From positions 3,472,001-3,536,000 of the forward strand of contig NC_003284.9 in assembly GCF_000002985.6 (NCBI RefSeq): a stretch of 64,000 bases of DNA, written 5' to 3'. Below the pieces are notes generated by a model. It saw nothing but the letters and a program-made list of their open reading frames with translations. It was not told the origin of the DNA and ran no database searches. Numbering within the stretch: position 1 is the stretch's first letter; each line of letters opens with the position of its first letter. The translations under genes were made by a program, and so were the position numbers. The DNA is from Caenorhabditis elegans. Taxonomy: Eukaryota; Nematoda; Chromadorea; Rhabditida; Rhabditidae. This document shows, piece by piece, positions 1-12,705 of the stretch.

Positions 1-386
1 TGTTCTACGTGAATAAGAGGAATCTTGCATTGCCCAGAAACAAAGGAAAAGTAATTAGTAAAACGCGTTTATAAGATCCCAAATCTTAATTAAATGTTAG
101 CCACTAAAGTGCAATTTGTTGAACTTTTTCTGGAACATTGGGAAAGTTTCAACAAGTTTCATGAGATAAAATAGTTAAAAAGTATACATCAGTGCAAGTA
201 TGATTAATCGAAAAACCAGACATATCGTACAAACCATCAATTGTAAATAAAATAATAGTGATGATCGAAAACAATACAAACGATGTGAGTGGTACAAAAG
301 CGCGCGCACGAGAAAATTGAATAGGCTTGTGCAAAAAAAGCAATAGCGAACGGTAATACACAACAATCAGTTGAGTGAAGGGCAGA

Positions 387-440
387 CCGCACACACACAC
401 ACACAACGTGAGAGAGAGATAGAGGGAGAGAGTGCAAGGT
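387..440. repeat. CA and GA microsatellites
   Basis: A run of alternating CA from about 389 to 405 is followed at once by GA-rich repeats to about 440. Short purine/pyrimidine repeats like these are common in C. elegans promoters and 5' UTRs. They produce the low-complexity minus-strand reading frames seen here. Confidence 0.9.
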
Positions 441-3400
441 AAACGGGGAGAGACCAGGTGAGAGTGGACACAAAACGGGTAGCACCCCTAGTCAATGGGA
501 GGGCGAGGAGAGGTAACTAGCGCGCTCGAATGCGCAGAGTTGAACACATGCAAGGACGGTGGCAGAATCGCTCGATAAGTGACCCTTGGTGGTGTTCCGC
601 ATCCTCATTCTCTCTCTAGGTCTCACCCTCTCTCTACTCACACCAGGGTCCTCTGTGGGGGTATCATCGTTGATCTGATAGATCTGATACACCACACAGT
701 GTGCGCAGTGTGGCTGGTTAAAGACAACAGGAAACAACACTCGCTGTATAACCAGTCTCCGGAAAAATAGTTGAAGCAGCGCTACTACTGAAGTCGTGGT
801 GGCCATCGTCGTGACGGATCATTTAGAAAATCGAAACTTCTTTTCCCATTGTTTGGATGACTTTCATGCATATTGTACCTCCTCGGAACTGCCAGTCAGG
901 TGGAATAGCTCTAATTGGGTGCTGAATGGATGGTGTGGGGGGGGGGAATGGAGGAAGTGTGTTGTTTGCTTTACGAAATGAGGAAAAGTTGGCATGGAAC
1001 GGCAGAGTGGTTGTACATGGAAAGATGATATGCTTCAATGTCCTATGCAATAACATTAAAAGCGTTAAGCTATGTATTCCGAGAGTCAATGAAGTCAGAA
1101 TAAATGACCACTCAAGTAATGAGAAGTTGGCATTCGGAGTGATGAAAAGAGGGGTCGGCGAGGGTCTGGCAATTGCCGACCGGAAATTCTACAAAATTAA
1201 AGTTAAATGAAATATTTTGAAATTACATGGCAGTTGCCATGGTCTCAGATAATCATAACGAGTAAATGTAAATGAAAAATAATTTCCTCACGATAATAAT
1301 GATCGGAAATATAAAATATATATATATTTTTCTAACAATTTGAAGCTGTGCCTTACTTTCTGACGTGAGCATCAAGAAGTATGTTTGTATCATTCTGCAA
1401 GTTGTTACAGTTACTAAATTCAATATAAAAGCACTTCTGAGACCCCATACAATTCATTTTTCTGTTGTCCTGGTCTAAATTTAGAACTACTAAATTCATC
1501 AAATCGAAAAAATTGAATTTGACTGTATTTTATGAATTTATTATACATATATCGAATCTCTATATTGAATCTACAGTTAAAATGTTTCAATTAAAAATTT
1601 AAATTTAGAAAATGAATACAAATTACCATGTAATAGAAAAACAATGTGTCAATGATATGATCAACTTTTATTCAAAAGCTTTTAGTATGGAATATCAGAA
1701 TTTGTCTGAAAAGCTGTTACGAAATGGAAAAAAGAAAATATTTCTCATTCGGACTGTGTAATTTAGCCAGTTCTCATTGTTTCATTCTAGTGAGTATATA
1801 AATAAGTGAAATAATTCTAGAACTTCTTCCAATTGATTTACGTTTACCAACTTTATCTTCAATGAGTTTTCATTTTAAATTTGGCGTTTAGTAAATTTCA
1901 AATCGAAACTCTACTTTAAACAGAGAAACAAGCAAAAGATGGAGCACAAGTAAGAAAAAGTGACTAAACCTGCAATGATTGCGAAACACACTTACCTGCT
2001 ATACCAATACACTGATGACATTTTTTCTTATTCAGTTTTTTTCCGTCGTTATGTGATAAACGTCGTTAAAAACAGAGTGATGGTTAATGGGTTGAAAAAA
2101 AATTCCAAAAGGTGTGATTGAGAAAACCGAAAAACACTTGAAAAGAGAATGGGTTCTGAGAAAAAGTTGATATTATTATTTTTTTTGACAAAATGAGTGT
2201 TTTGCGATTATAGAAAAATAAAATAAAAACAATAAATGTGGTATTACCACTCTAAAAATGTTATCAAATTGTGCAATTTTAATGCGAGTCTGTACAAAGA
2301 ATTTTCACCTTAAATGCTAAGCAAATGTGGATCTTGTTTTTAAAAAAAGTTATGAAAAATAATGTTTGGAATTTTGAAATGAAACGAAAAAAAAAGAAAG
2401 AAAATGTTTGGTTCACAAGACCAAGTATATAATTCAATAAAGTGGACGAGGCTCGACTTTTTGGAGTACTAAAACCAGAATATTGCCCATTTCCGGGAGA
2501 AATACTAAAATTACGAAAATGACCTCTATATAGTTTTGAGCATAGCTTCAAGGCTCATAAAAATAGCAGAGAAAGCCCAGAAATCAAAGAAACTGCTTGC
2601 ATGTATGTGTTTGTTTTATGTTTGAAATTTGTTTTATGTTCGAAATTAATAAAAAGTAATTTTTCGAAAACGTTTCTCAAGGTAAAACAACTGTTTTTTT
2701 AAGCATAACAATTTCTTTTTCAAAATTCCTCTTGGATTTTTTTTTAATTTCCAGTAGTTCAGAGCAATGTTTGAACTCCTAAAGTGTCTTAATACAAAAA
2801 ATTCAAAAATAACTACAATGCAAAAACTAGTAGAAAATTTTGAGCGACTTCAGCATTTCCGACTGTAAATAGAAAACTTTTTTTGGAACGTTTCCCTAAG
2901 ATTGTTAATTATTATAGCATTTTAATTTCTGATATTATGGAATACAGAAACTACGAAAATCGAAACAAAAGTTTCCGGAAATGAATTCTCAAGTTGTAAG
3001 CAGATCCACTTTGTAACAAATGTTGTCATTGAATACGAGAATGCTCAATGAGTCTTCTCCTTCCATGTGCCGAAATATATTTGCGTGCAGAAATAAGCAA
3101 ATGACACAACAAAGCTTTGTTGCGGGCAAGAAGACTCCATACACATACAAATTTATAAGCTCTCTTGCTTTCTCCTTGCGAGTTTTGACAATTTTCTAAT
3201 GTACCTGCGGAAAGAAAAATGTTTGATAGGAAAAAAAAATTAAAAATGTTGGTCGCAAGCTCAAACTCGAGCTTTTTCCGATTTCTGGTGATTGATGGAT
3301 ATTCAAAGGCCTTTTTTTGTTTGTTTTGATTAGCTGCGAGATCAGAGCTAACAAAAACCGGAAGTCGCCATTGTTTTACAAAGATATGCATACATAGATT

Positions 3401-6400
3401 GACAGGAATCTGAATAATTTTTGTTGATAAAAAAGTCATAAGGATAAAAATGTATTCACAATCTCTTCTTGAGGGCCTGAAAGTTACGCCAGTTTCTAGG
3501 TACTTTCTCACGGCAATTTGATAAAAATGTTATTGATGAGTAGGCTGCAAGCTAACAGGTTTTACTGGTCCTTACACATAGGTAAAAATCTGAAAATTTT
3601 TCATCGAACTCGATCAAAACAGTTTCAGATTAAAAAAAAACCAAAAAATTCCAAAAATCTCGTAGGTTATTTTCCAATGTGTAAAGAACTGTAAAACAAT
3701 TAGAAACTTACTAATAACATTTTTGGTGCCATTCTGTGCACCTCCAAACTTGTGGAAAAATTCACTTAAAATATTTCAGACCGCGTTCTTTCAGAGGTTC
3801 AGAGGTTCAGAGTTGAGTTCCGCCGCTGAAATTTTTGTGGTGGCCTAGTCTAAACGTAAGCTTTCAAATTACATAGGCCTAGTGTTGAGGTCAGGGATTA
3901 AGTTGACATACTTTCCTTGTGAGTTGAAAAATTGATATTGTAAAAATAAATTTTGAACCGGCATTAACATTTTCTAAGATATAAGAATTTGGCTTGAAAT
4001 TACGGGTCAGTTTGAGTAGACAAAGGTAGCAGAGAATTTAAGGTTGTTAGGCTGTCAAGACCTTTTTACTATAAAGCATTAGAATCAGTGGAAAAAGCAA
4101 AAGTGCACCTATGCTGTCTTGATTATTGAACTTTTTTTTGTTGATAAGTTCAGATTTAAGCTGATATACCCTGCGTTTTGTGTTCACACTTTTCAATTTC
4201 TCAGCCATATCAGAGTGCCTGAGAATGTCGACTGTTCCTTTGATACCTTCTCACGGCTAGTTCAAAGGAGACGTTATGAATGATGGAATTGGAATTTTTA
4301 TTGGTGTCGTTTTAGATAGATCGATCCAAAAGATTACTACAGTCCCTTTTCTTGATGTGAGAAAAAGTATCTCTCGGTCGTCGTCTTTCCGTCAAAACTT
4401 TGAACACTCCCGACACCAATCAAATTCGATTCCGGTATATTCCTAACAAGGTGACGACGGAAAGCAGAAGCCGAGGCCAATTGAATGAAACATTCCACGT
4501 GACGGTTCCCTTTTATAATTGGACTCATTTGGAGAGCGGAAAACGGAAAACGGAAAATTTTCCAAGAATCAACACAGGATTGCCGAGAAAAACATCATTG
4601 ACTAGTCAAAAACGGTGGACAATAAAATTGATGCCAGTTGTTTGTTGAGATTCTCGACACCAAAAACTAATAAAACGGCGCTTTATGGAGCTATTATTAT
4701 CATATGATCTGAAGATGATTAAGCAAATCGTATTCATTCGATCAGGTACAAACATACCCGTTTGTTTCTTGTTTCTATCTAAAGTCTTGAAATCCGGATA
4801 AATTTTATTTTATATGCCGATGTTCCTCATTTTTTTTGCGTATGTTTTTTCTCGATTTATTGGGCTAGTGTTAAAGAATTTAGAAATTAAAAATATTCTT
4901 CTTTTCAAAATCCTAGAAACCTTCTTGAAAAATGAGGCAGAAACTAAGACGATCAAATACATCTCTTGTTGTTTCCAGTTGATTATTCGATTCTCTAATC
5001 AGCGTTTCTGCTTAGAAATTTCGTTTGATTCCATGATTGAATGAAGGAGAAGAGACATCAATTCAATGTTTCATACATCAAATATATCTTCAAAATTTCT
5101 TAAGCAAGAAAAATTGAGATGCATATCTGAATGAAAATTTTCTACATACATGTGTATGTACGTACATTCAGATGAAAAATCTGATATTGGCTATGTTAAA
5201 TTTATATTATTTTTAGCATTCATTAAACAATATCAGAATTAATTATAATTTGGATTGAAAGTGATGAATATAAATTTTGGATTGACAATCTCGGCGAACG
5301 AAAAGATCGAAAGATTATCGTGTAGGTAGAATAAAAACCAGAATATCGTTCTTTTGTTCGTAGTCTGGTGATTAATGCCGTATCAGGAACTTTTGATCTC
5401 GATAAACTACTAGGACTGACCATTTGATCTGAATCAATTGTTATTCAAAAATCGAGATTGTCAGTTCTAAGAATTTCATATCCAATTCTGCTCCGGAGAC
5501 TTTAGGTCGAAATTTTCAATTTCTTGAGGTAGATCTTGCTATTTGAAATTGTCATTGACAGTATACAATAATCTGAAAAGTTGAAACTCCGTTATATTCC
5601 AATTCTCTCATGACACCTGCACTAATCAGCGCGCATCTTTCCATTTTGCATCCTTGACGGAAAACAGTTCCGTTTGTCTTTTTCTACATTGCTTTTTCAC
5701 ATTCGGAGGTGCTAAGAAACGATTAGCAATGAAAGCGAAATGTATACACAGTAATTACGATAAAACTAATCCGACTGTCCGATTCTATGTGGCTACCTTA
5801 ATTTTACTGCAAAGTCGAAATGTCAAAACATCGTTTTTTAAATACAAATTTCTTGTGATAGGGGTTTAATCTTGAAAGAATACTGTATACATAAACTGAG
5901 GGATGAGCATCAAACCAACCGTTCAGATCAAAAAGCATCTGTAATGGGTGATAAGCGTTCGGAGATTTTAAAAATTCTCTGATAAGAAGACATAAAAGTG
6001 TAGTGGGAAGACTTCCGCCAATCAAGTCTTCTAAGCCGATACATCTTGGTCGATAATTTCTGATCGCGATAAAAAAGATAGCAGCAACAGTGCTTCAAAT
6101 CACCGCAAATTTACAAAGCCGTCCAAATCATTTGATGACGTTATCACACGGCGAGGGAGAACGAAAGATCATGTTCTGCATGAAGTTGGACCCAAAGCTT
6201 GTTCTTTGTCTTGTCGTGTTATTGAAGTTTTTTTGGCACTCCGATCGTTCTGGCAAATTTTTTCTGCAGTTCGAACTGGATCAGACAAGGAATCTCTGAT
6301 ACACTGTCGTAAATTTTGTACTGTGAAAACTGCAATTTATTGCTTAATTGGATTTAGCACAGAACTTTGGTACTGTCCAAAAAAAAATGCAGCTAGTTTC

Positions 6401-7043
6401 TTTAAACTGATATGTCAAGCATATTTGGGCACAGACAAACATCATAATCTTCGTAATGAATGTGTATTTCCACCATGCATTTTAAATATATTTTGAAGTA
6501 AATGCCATAAAAATGTATCTTTAAAGGGCTGAAACTTTATTTGCCGTAATTGTGTTTTAGACAATGTTAAAACTAAATAAATCAATTAATTTTCATCTAT
6601 ATTCCAATTAAGAAAGGTACTTTTAGTACTAGAGTTGGTTTTTCCAAAGCCTTGAATTAGAAAACATATTCCACACATTTGTATCTTTTTTAAATTAGCA
6701 AATTATTTTAAAAATGTGGGCATCAAGTACCAATATATATCTATTTGCCTATTTATTAAAAATCTAAAATTTTAAGTCATAAAAAATAAAAACGTCTGGA
6801 GTTTTTTGTATTCCCAGGTTTAAGAAATAATCATCACTTAGCTTAATGAAGTAAAATGCATATCATGTTTAAAGGAAATAAACAAATTGGCAAATGAATA
6901 AAATTTTAATTTGTTTCAAAATTGTGTGTGCCGTTCTAACATTTGTGTAAAGTTGGTTGAAGTTGAGGATAAAGTGCGCACTTAAAATTACTGAAAGTTA
7001 GCTAGGTTAAGATTGCTAAATTTTTTATTATTAAAAATAGCTA

Positions 7044-7048
<5 letters not shown>

Positions 7049-7075
<27 letters not shown>
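7049..7075 (+). repeat. A27 homopolymer
   Basis: An uninterrupted run of 27 A residues. It could be the tail of an old retroposed copy or a slippage-expanded tract. No gene-like sequence with introns removed was seen beside it, so its origin is unclear. Confidence 0.95.
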
Positions 7076-7898
7076 GTTGCTAAATTAGGTTGGAAAGTTG
7101 CCAGAATTCGCGGAAAAGTTCGTGCATTTTAATTAACCACATTTCTTGTTTTAAATAGTTTACAAACCTGAGGAAAACTTCAAAAACTAATGCAACACTA
7201 TTTTACGCTATTAGTGTTCTTTATTACTTCCTGTTGACACCTTAAGTTTCTTTTTATTTTACAGATATCAACTATAAAAAAATGATTCACAAATGATTTG
7301 TCTGGTGATATGAGCTGCCAAACAAAGAAATTAAAATTTTTAGCAATTTCAACTGTTGTAAAAACTTTGAATCACAAAAATCTTCCAAAAGGTACACAAA
7401 AGCGTATTGATATTTTTGCATTGTTCATTTATGTCTTGTAGAAAATATACACAGTTTTCAATATCTTGACCTACTCAACAAGGTACTTGACCAAGTCCGA
7501 TTTGATTCAGTTTTTCGACAACCCTGATCTTGTTCTCCTTTTCCTTCAATCCCCCGCACATCGCCTACAATCGCAGTCACTTCAAATACAAAAATGATTT
7601 CGTTCTCGCTGTATATCCTCCATACCTTGTATCCACTCATCACGATGCTTCTTCAAAATTGACCGCAACTAAAGTATACACATACATAGAGAAATTATTT
7701 CGGACTTTGCGATTCCCAATGGAGAGGTGCAGATTCGCCCTCCCCTCCCCCCTCCTGAAGAAATCTTGGCGGGACGAAGAAGTGGGCGGGCGGATGCGGG
7801 AAGACAAGGCAATCTTCTGGACTAATTCATAAAAACGCGCTGAAATTAGTGGAAACCGGGAAAACGAGGAGGTGGGAGGTGCTTGTATCTTCCCAACG

Positions 7899-7904
7899 TA
7901 TAAA
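7899..7904 (+). promoter_or_regulatory. possible TATA box of the warthog gene
   Basis: TATAAA in the context CGTATAAAAG, within a locally GC-richer block (7.7-8.1 kb), about 350 bases upstream of the start codon at 8254. It is the best TATA match in the immediate upstream region. Whether it is used cannot be told from sequence. Confidence 0.4.
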
Positions 7905-8243
7905 AGTGACCAGAGCTGTAGTTTTGCCATGTTGGATGTTTTGGCAATTTTTCCACCTTGCATATCCCGACCTCATTCGCCCAGCCTCCTTTTCCTGCCC
8001 TCCGCTGGGTTTAACACCGTAATCCAACAATTACACGGTGTCGTCGGATTTCTTCATTCAACTCTATTCATTGTCTTTTTCTTTTTCTTCTTCTTGTTCC
8101 AAACTATCCAGTTCTCTTCGTTTCACTTTTTTTGAAAATTGTCTTCCAAATTTTATTGCTCAAGCTAAAAATATTCTGACTTTTAAAATCCTTGTATTAT
8201 TAACGTTCCAATAAGAACAAAAATATATATATGTATGCTGTTC

Positions 8244-8253
8244 TGTTTCCAGA
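8244..8253 (+). promoter_or_regulatory. probable SL trans-splice acceptor
   Basis: TGTTTCCAG ends at 8252, with a single base between it and the ATG at 8254. An acceptor directly before a first coding exon, without a visible upstream exon, is the usual picture of spliced-leader trans-splicing in nematodes. It supports the chosen start. Confidence 0.55.
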
Positions 8254-11200
8254 ATGACATTACTCAACTTGTTTTATTGTTTCTGCCTACTATTTGGAGC
8301 AGTTTTGGCGGATTCCATTCATGATGGTGGATCTTGTGGTACGAATTCAATTCCTTACAAAATGGAAGTAGACAGCGAAGGAAAACCAGGTATTTACTAA
8401 TTTTCCAGAGCATCTCAAAAAATTATCCATTTCAGTTATATCATGTGAAGCGCCATCCTGCCTTGGAGTTTCAAGCTCTGCAGCAAGACGCCCAAGAGTT
8501 TTGGATGTGGTGAGAGATACTTGAAAGACCTAGGCGCCTAGCAGTAAAATTATTAAGAAATCGATTATTTAGAGAAACTCTTTCGGGGACATAATCCTTG
8601 GACTGTAAGTGGCTCTATAATTTTGTGCGATTAAGAAAAATAGAGCGGCCATTAAAAAAAAGTCAATTTCGTAGAAATTAACAGATGGAAAAGCTAAACC
8701 ATTCAAAAAAAAATTCAATAAGGACGCAATTCTAATTTAAAAAAAACTATAATCTAAACTAAAATTGGAAAACTATGGTTTTTGCTTTCTGAACATTTCA
8801 AACCCAATTTAAAAAATCTATTTGAAGTAACGCCGAACTCATTACAAAAATAGAAGCCTTGAAGAAATCGCAGAGAAAAAAGCTAAAACATATGAAGAAT
8901 ATTAAAATTATTCTGTAAGAAGAAACATTTTGAAAACGTAGTTAGAGCTAATACTTTCATAGAAGAGAAAACATAGACAACTGTTTCAGAAAAAAAACAT
9001 CGAAATTTCAGTTTTTTTGGGTCTCAATACATTGATGAATTGCATCCTACAAAATTTTTTGCAAAGCTTCTTGCTATTGGTTCAATATCTTATCCATACC
9101 GTACCTATATATTTGTCACCATCTCCGATTTTTCTCACATCATCGCTTTATCTTAGATCAGTGCGCCCGTTGATTATACATCCCGAATGTGTCTTGTTTG
9201 AATGTAAGGATGTTTCTTTCACCCATTAAGCTTTACGATCTTTGAGACTTATCCAATTAAAGTGGCTAACTGAATCTTCGCCCGATTCGTCTCGGCCGAA
9301 GCCTATTCATCTTTTTTGATGTTCCTATTTTAATTGTGACGACGTCAAGCGTACCAAACAAGCTACGTATGCAAGCCAATTAATTGCGATGCGAGATTAG
9401 AAGTACATGAAACACTATGACCGGAATCGTTCCTCCGGATGAGTCGTCGTTGACCGAAAAAACTTTTGGCGGGCGTAGTATAATAAAACTTGATTGAATG
9501 ATGTATAGCATTGGAATATTTTTCCAGAGTTGCGACCCTTTCAAGGAGATTGTCTGCGTCAAAGACCTGCAATGGACTTCTGGGCTTGTGGAAATCAATA
9601 ACGGAACACATAGAACATTGAAAACCGAGTGTTGTTCGTACGAAGGAATGTCTGATGCGAAAACAATCAAGAGCATCTTCCTTGGACCAGGACAATCGTT
9701 TGTAGGAGGAATGGTGGAAAAGGATGGAGAGCAATCAGGATTCGATCTTATCAAGGAGATTAGGAAGACTGTCAACGCAGATAATCAGTAAGAGAAATTT
9801 AAATGATCGGGTATTTTTGGAACAAAGTTTCTTATTTCAGAGTTCAATATATTGTTGGTGTCTACCGCATGCCTTGTGAAGCCACCTCCGATTCAAGTAA
9901 ATTTTTTGAAATTTTGAAATATTTTTGCAATTTTAAGCTTCACTGTTTTCAGGCGAGGAAGCTCTTCCATTGCTTTCAAGAAACAGAAGAAAGCTTCGTG
10001 ATAGAGTTGGAAAATACGATGATTATGAGGAAGACAGAAACTATCGCTCTGAGAGAAGACGTCCGTTTGCAATGAGAAGACGTGCCCTCCTTCAAAGACT
10101 CGAAGATATGTATGATGATTACGATTACGAATTCCGAGTTGTGAGACGACCATTCAGAAAGTAAATTTTATCCGGCATTTTTATTTAAGCCGAAAAATTT
10201 TCCAATTTAAGAAGCCGCCTTCCATACAACGAGAATGCTCTTTGGCCACTGCAATACTCCTCGCCACAACGTTCCCGCACATTTGCCGACAACACGTACA
10301 ACAAAGAAACAGGTTTGTTAACGACAATGCAAGACGGAACTGCCGCTCTTTCTAACTATGGTGATTCTTCAGTAGAATCCGGGCCGCTTCCTCCACCACC
10401 GAGCTCCAACTACATTGACGTGAGTTTAGACTAACCCATACATCTAATGTCAACTAATTCTACTAGTACTAACTTTCTAGTCGCAGAATGTTGCCCCAGC
10501 TTCGCCTGTCGTTCAATCGCCAGCCTACCCACAGACTCCAGCAGAAATGCCTCTGCCACCTCAATCAGGTTCATATTCTGGATCGTATAGTGGTTATCCA
10601 ACTGCTGATGCAAGTCAATACAATGCGTACCCTGCAATGCAGCAACCAGCATATCAACCGGCCTACCAACCGGCCTATCAACCAGCCTACCAGCCAGCCT
10701 ACCAACCAGCATATCAACCAGCATACAGTGCAAGAGGATACTCGGTATTTTAATTAACAATTTTAATTCATTTTAAAAATAACGTCATTCTTCAGCCGAA
10801 TTTGAATGGGCTGTTCGGTGGAACTGGCATGCAGTGTTTTTCCGGAGATATGGAGGTAGAGACAGAAGACGGAATCAAGATGATCAAGGATCTCAAGATT
10901 GGCGACAAGGTTCTCAGCATGGACGAGGCTTTTGTGACGTATTCGCCCGTTATCATGTTTTTACACAAACGGGATGAAGAGATCGCGGAATTCAATCTCA
11001 TAGAAACAGCCAATGGTCACTCAATTAAACTGACCGATAATCATTTGATCTACGTGTCTGACTGCCGTACTAGATCCGACTTAAAGTAAGAAATTAATGA
11101 TTTAACAACAAGTAAACTAATAATTATCCAGATTGGTCGCCGCGAAAGAAGTCAAAATGGATGATTGCATTCACGTCACCACAGACAGCAATGTCGTCAT

Positions 11201-11483
11201 CAAGAAAAAGGTATCCAAAATCAGCAAGGTCATCGAAACTGGAATCTACTCTCCACTTACTTCCACCGGAGATATTATTGTCAACCGAGTTCTGGCTTCT
11301 TGTCATTCCAACTTGGCGTTGAAGTCACTTCAACAAACTTTCTTCTCACTCTACAAACGTACTTCAAGTGTTTTCCATAATTTGATGTTCTTCAAATCCT
11401 CCACAGAAGAGGGAGATCTTCCAGTTGGAGTCGAAACTTTAACAAGTGTCATGGACTTGTTTATTCCTCAATCATTTGTATGA
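8254..11483 (+). CDS. warthog-type hedgehog-related protein (Wart + Hint/Hog)
   Basis: Nine exons: 8254-8389, 8436-8509, 9528-9787, 9841-9896, 9953-10160, 10212-10419, 10481-10744, 10796-11085, 11132-11483; about 615 aa. Residues 1-19 are a signal peptide ending AVLA. Residues 20-175 are a Cys-rich Wart-type domain with CCSY and a final MPC. A basic linker rich in Arg, Asp and Tyr and a proline-rich part with seven YQPA units follow. The Hint/Hog domain starts at about Cys416 (GMQCFSGD), with the block B histidine in LTDNHLIYV (about His485) and VLASCHSN near the end. By family knowledge the precursor is secreted and cleaves itself before the Cys. Nematode warthog proteins act in cuticle and epidermis. 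The acceptor at 10212 and the donor at 8509 have close alternatives, and a short exon inside the 1 kb intron cannot be excluded. X-linked wrt-6 or wrt-4 are candidate identities; wrt-6 is my guess only. Confidence 0.9.
10313..10372 (+). other. 60-nt in-frame intron-like cassette (exitron candidate)
   Basis: Inside exon 6 of the warthog gene lies a 60-base stretch that starts GTTTGT and ends GATTCTTCAG. It is a legal short intron of exactly 20 codons with no internal stop. Removing or keeping it leaves the frame intact, so two linker lengths are possible. The encoded residues look protein-like, so retention is my default model. Confidence 0.5.
10643..10726 (+). repeat. 7 x 12-bp coding tandem repeat (YQPA)
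   Basis: Seven direct 12-bp units of the type CAACCAGCCTAC encode seven Tyr-Gln-Pro-Ala units in the linker before the Hint domain. Third positions differ between units (ccg/cca, gca/gcc, tat/tac), so the peptide is better conserved than the DNA. That argues for selection on the repeat peptide. Confidence 0.95.
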
Positions 11484-11641
11484 TTACTAATCAGTTAATA
11501 TGTATAAGTTTATAATAATTGTACGTTGTTTAATAATGTTTTTCTTGCTTATGCTTTTTATGCAATGATGTTAAAATATGCGGTTGAATTGTGCATTTGG
11601 TTGCAGCTGCTTTCTTTCACTGTCGCCTTGCCATGTTGTAA

Positions 11642-11647
11642 AATAAA
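11642..11647 (+). terminator. poly(A) signal of the warthog gene
   Basis: First canonical AATAAA downstream of the stop codon at 11483, giving a 3' UTR of about 170-180 bases. That length is normal for C. elegans. Confidence 0.65.
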
Positions 11648-11699
11648 CATAACTTATTGAGTACAAACACTTTATGTTTCCTTATTTTGCTTTCCATTT

Positions 11700-12700
11700 T
11701 CAGAGCCTACAAAAAATAAGGTACCGTACTTCCTCTATTAGTCTTGCACCACTACGGGTTAATCGAAAATTTTTCTTGTCTTGCAGCTTCTAATAGTCTT
11801 GCATCAATCTTTTTGCTGTAAGCAATACTTTATTTAAACTTCAGAAAACTTGTCATTTTTTGGACAAATGAAACTTAAAAGTGTTCAAATTGATGATGAA
11901 ATATTGAAGAAGTATGTACATATTTTTCCTTGTTTAAACTATATCTAGTTAAGTTTTCAAGAAAAATTGGTAACTGGTAACAATTGGTAAGAATTGGTAA
12001 CAATTATTGAGCTTTCAAAAATTAGTCTTACAGTCGTAAAAAAACATACGATACATGTTCAAAGATGATATCTCGTGTGTCTTTTTGGGAAGCATTAAAA
12101 GGATTGTCGAACTAGACACTTAAATATTTTTGAAATATTATGTGAAATTCATTAAAGTAGTAATTATAAATTAAACGTATAGTTGCGCCAGTGAGGACTT
12201 TGTTAAAAATCATGTATAGGGTGCCAAAATGGCCAAAGGTTATAGTAAACCTTTTTTATAAAACTTTTACTGGCAGTCAAATGAGCTTCTGCAAATTTTT
12301 GTGAATGCTATAGCACTGTCGCATGTTTGAATTCCCACAATGTTAGAATATTACTACTTGAAAAATCAATAGATCATAACATTCGGAAAAGACTTCTTTT
12401 TTGAACGGCGACTTCCAGAAAGTTGCAAAACTTGAGATTTGTCTATTAAAACAAATCATAGGTGTGAAGTTTGTTTCCTATTTTTAATATGGTGCCATAG
12501 GAATGTTTTAAATCCAAATTTATCAACTAACTTTTTTTCATCTTCAATTTCTGGATTGCTACGCGGACCAGGGAGCAAAAAATTACAGAAGTTAGTACTT
12601 TTTGGTATAAACGACTATACTGAATAATTTTTGGAAGAAAAAAGTGGAGCTTCCTATTAATTTCCCGGGTTTTTGAAATTTGGGAAAAATAGCTTTTGAT
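11700..12700. other. intergenic, degenerate repeats
   Basis: No coding signal. 11.7-12.1 kb is AT-rich DNA with short local repeats such as several TTGGTAAC-like words near 11970-12000. The right part holds a diverged copy of the dispersed MITE-like element described at 12185. Confidence 0.6.
12185..12570. mobile_element. diverged MITE-like element, copy 1
   Basis: Shares the layout seen in the better copies at 17739 and 53923. It has GTGCCAAAATGGCCAAAGG near the left, an internal GCACTGTCGCATG, and TATGGTGCCATAGGAATG near the right (compare the same phrase at about 18000). Terminal inverted repeats are eroded. Match by eye only. Confidence 0.55.
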
Positions 12701-12705
12701 CAATT

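Larger units (their letters stand above)
1..8250. other. intergenic, no convincing gene
   Basis: About 8 kb of AT-rich sequence upstream of the warthog gene. I see no exon chain with matched splice phases. ORFs of 60-160 codons occur on both strands (for example the minus strand at 3026-3511), but none shows a recognisable motif. The first 800 bases hold CA and GA runs and mixed-composition DNA typical of a worm promoter or 5' UTR; they may belong to a gene transcribed leftwards out of the window. A 94-codon plus-strand ORF at 926-1210 spans a G10 run and is treated as a finding. A block richer in GC at 7.5-8.1 kb looks like the promoter of the downstream gene. Confidence 0.6.

Noticed and set aside
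3026..3511. 161-codon minus-strand ORF
   Set aside because: The longest ORF in the left 8 kb, but it has no motif or splice partner, and its composition is like the surrounding AT-rich DNA.
7049..7075. A27 tract as a sign of a processed pseudogene
   Set aside because: No gene-like sequence, target duplication or 3' UTR could be recognised next to it.
10431..10760. Long ORFs on the minus strand and in another plus frame within the warthog linker
   Set aside because: They overlap the coding YQPA repeat; 12-bp repeats keep all six frames open. The supported frame joins in phase to the Hint domain.
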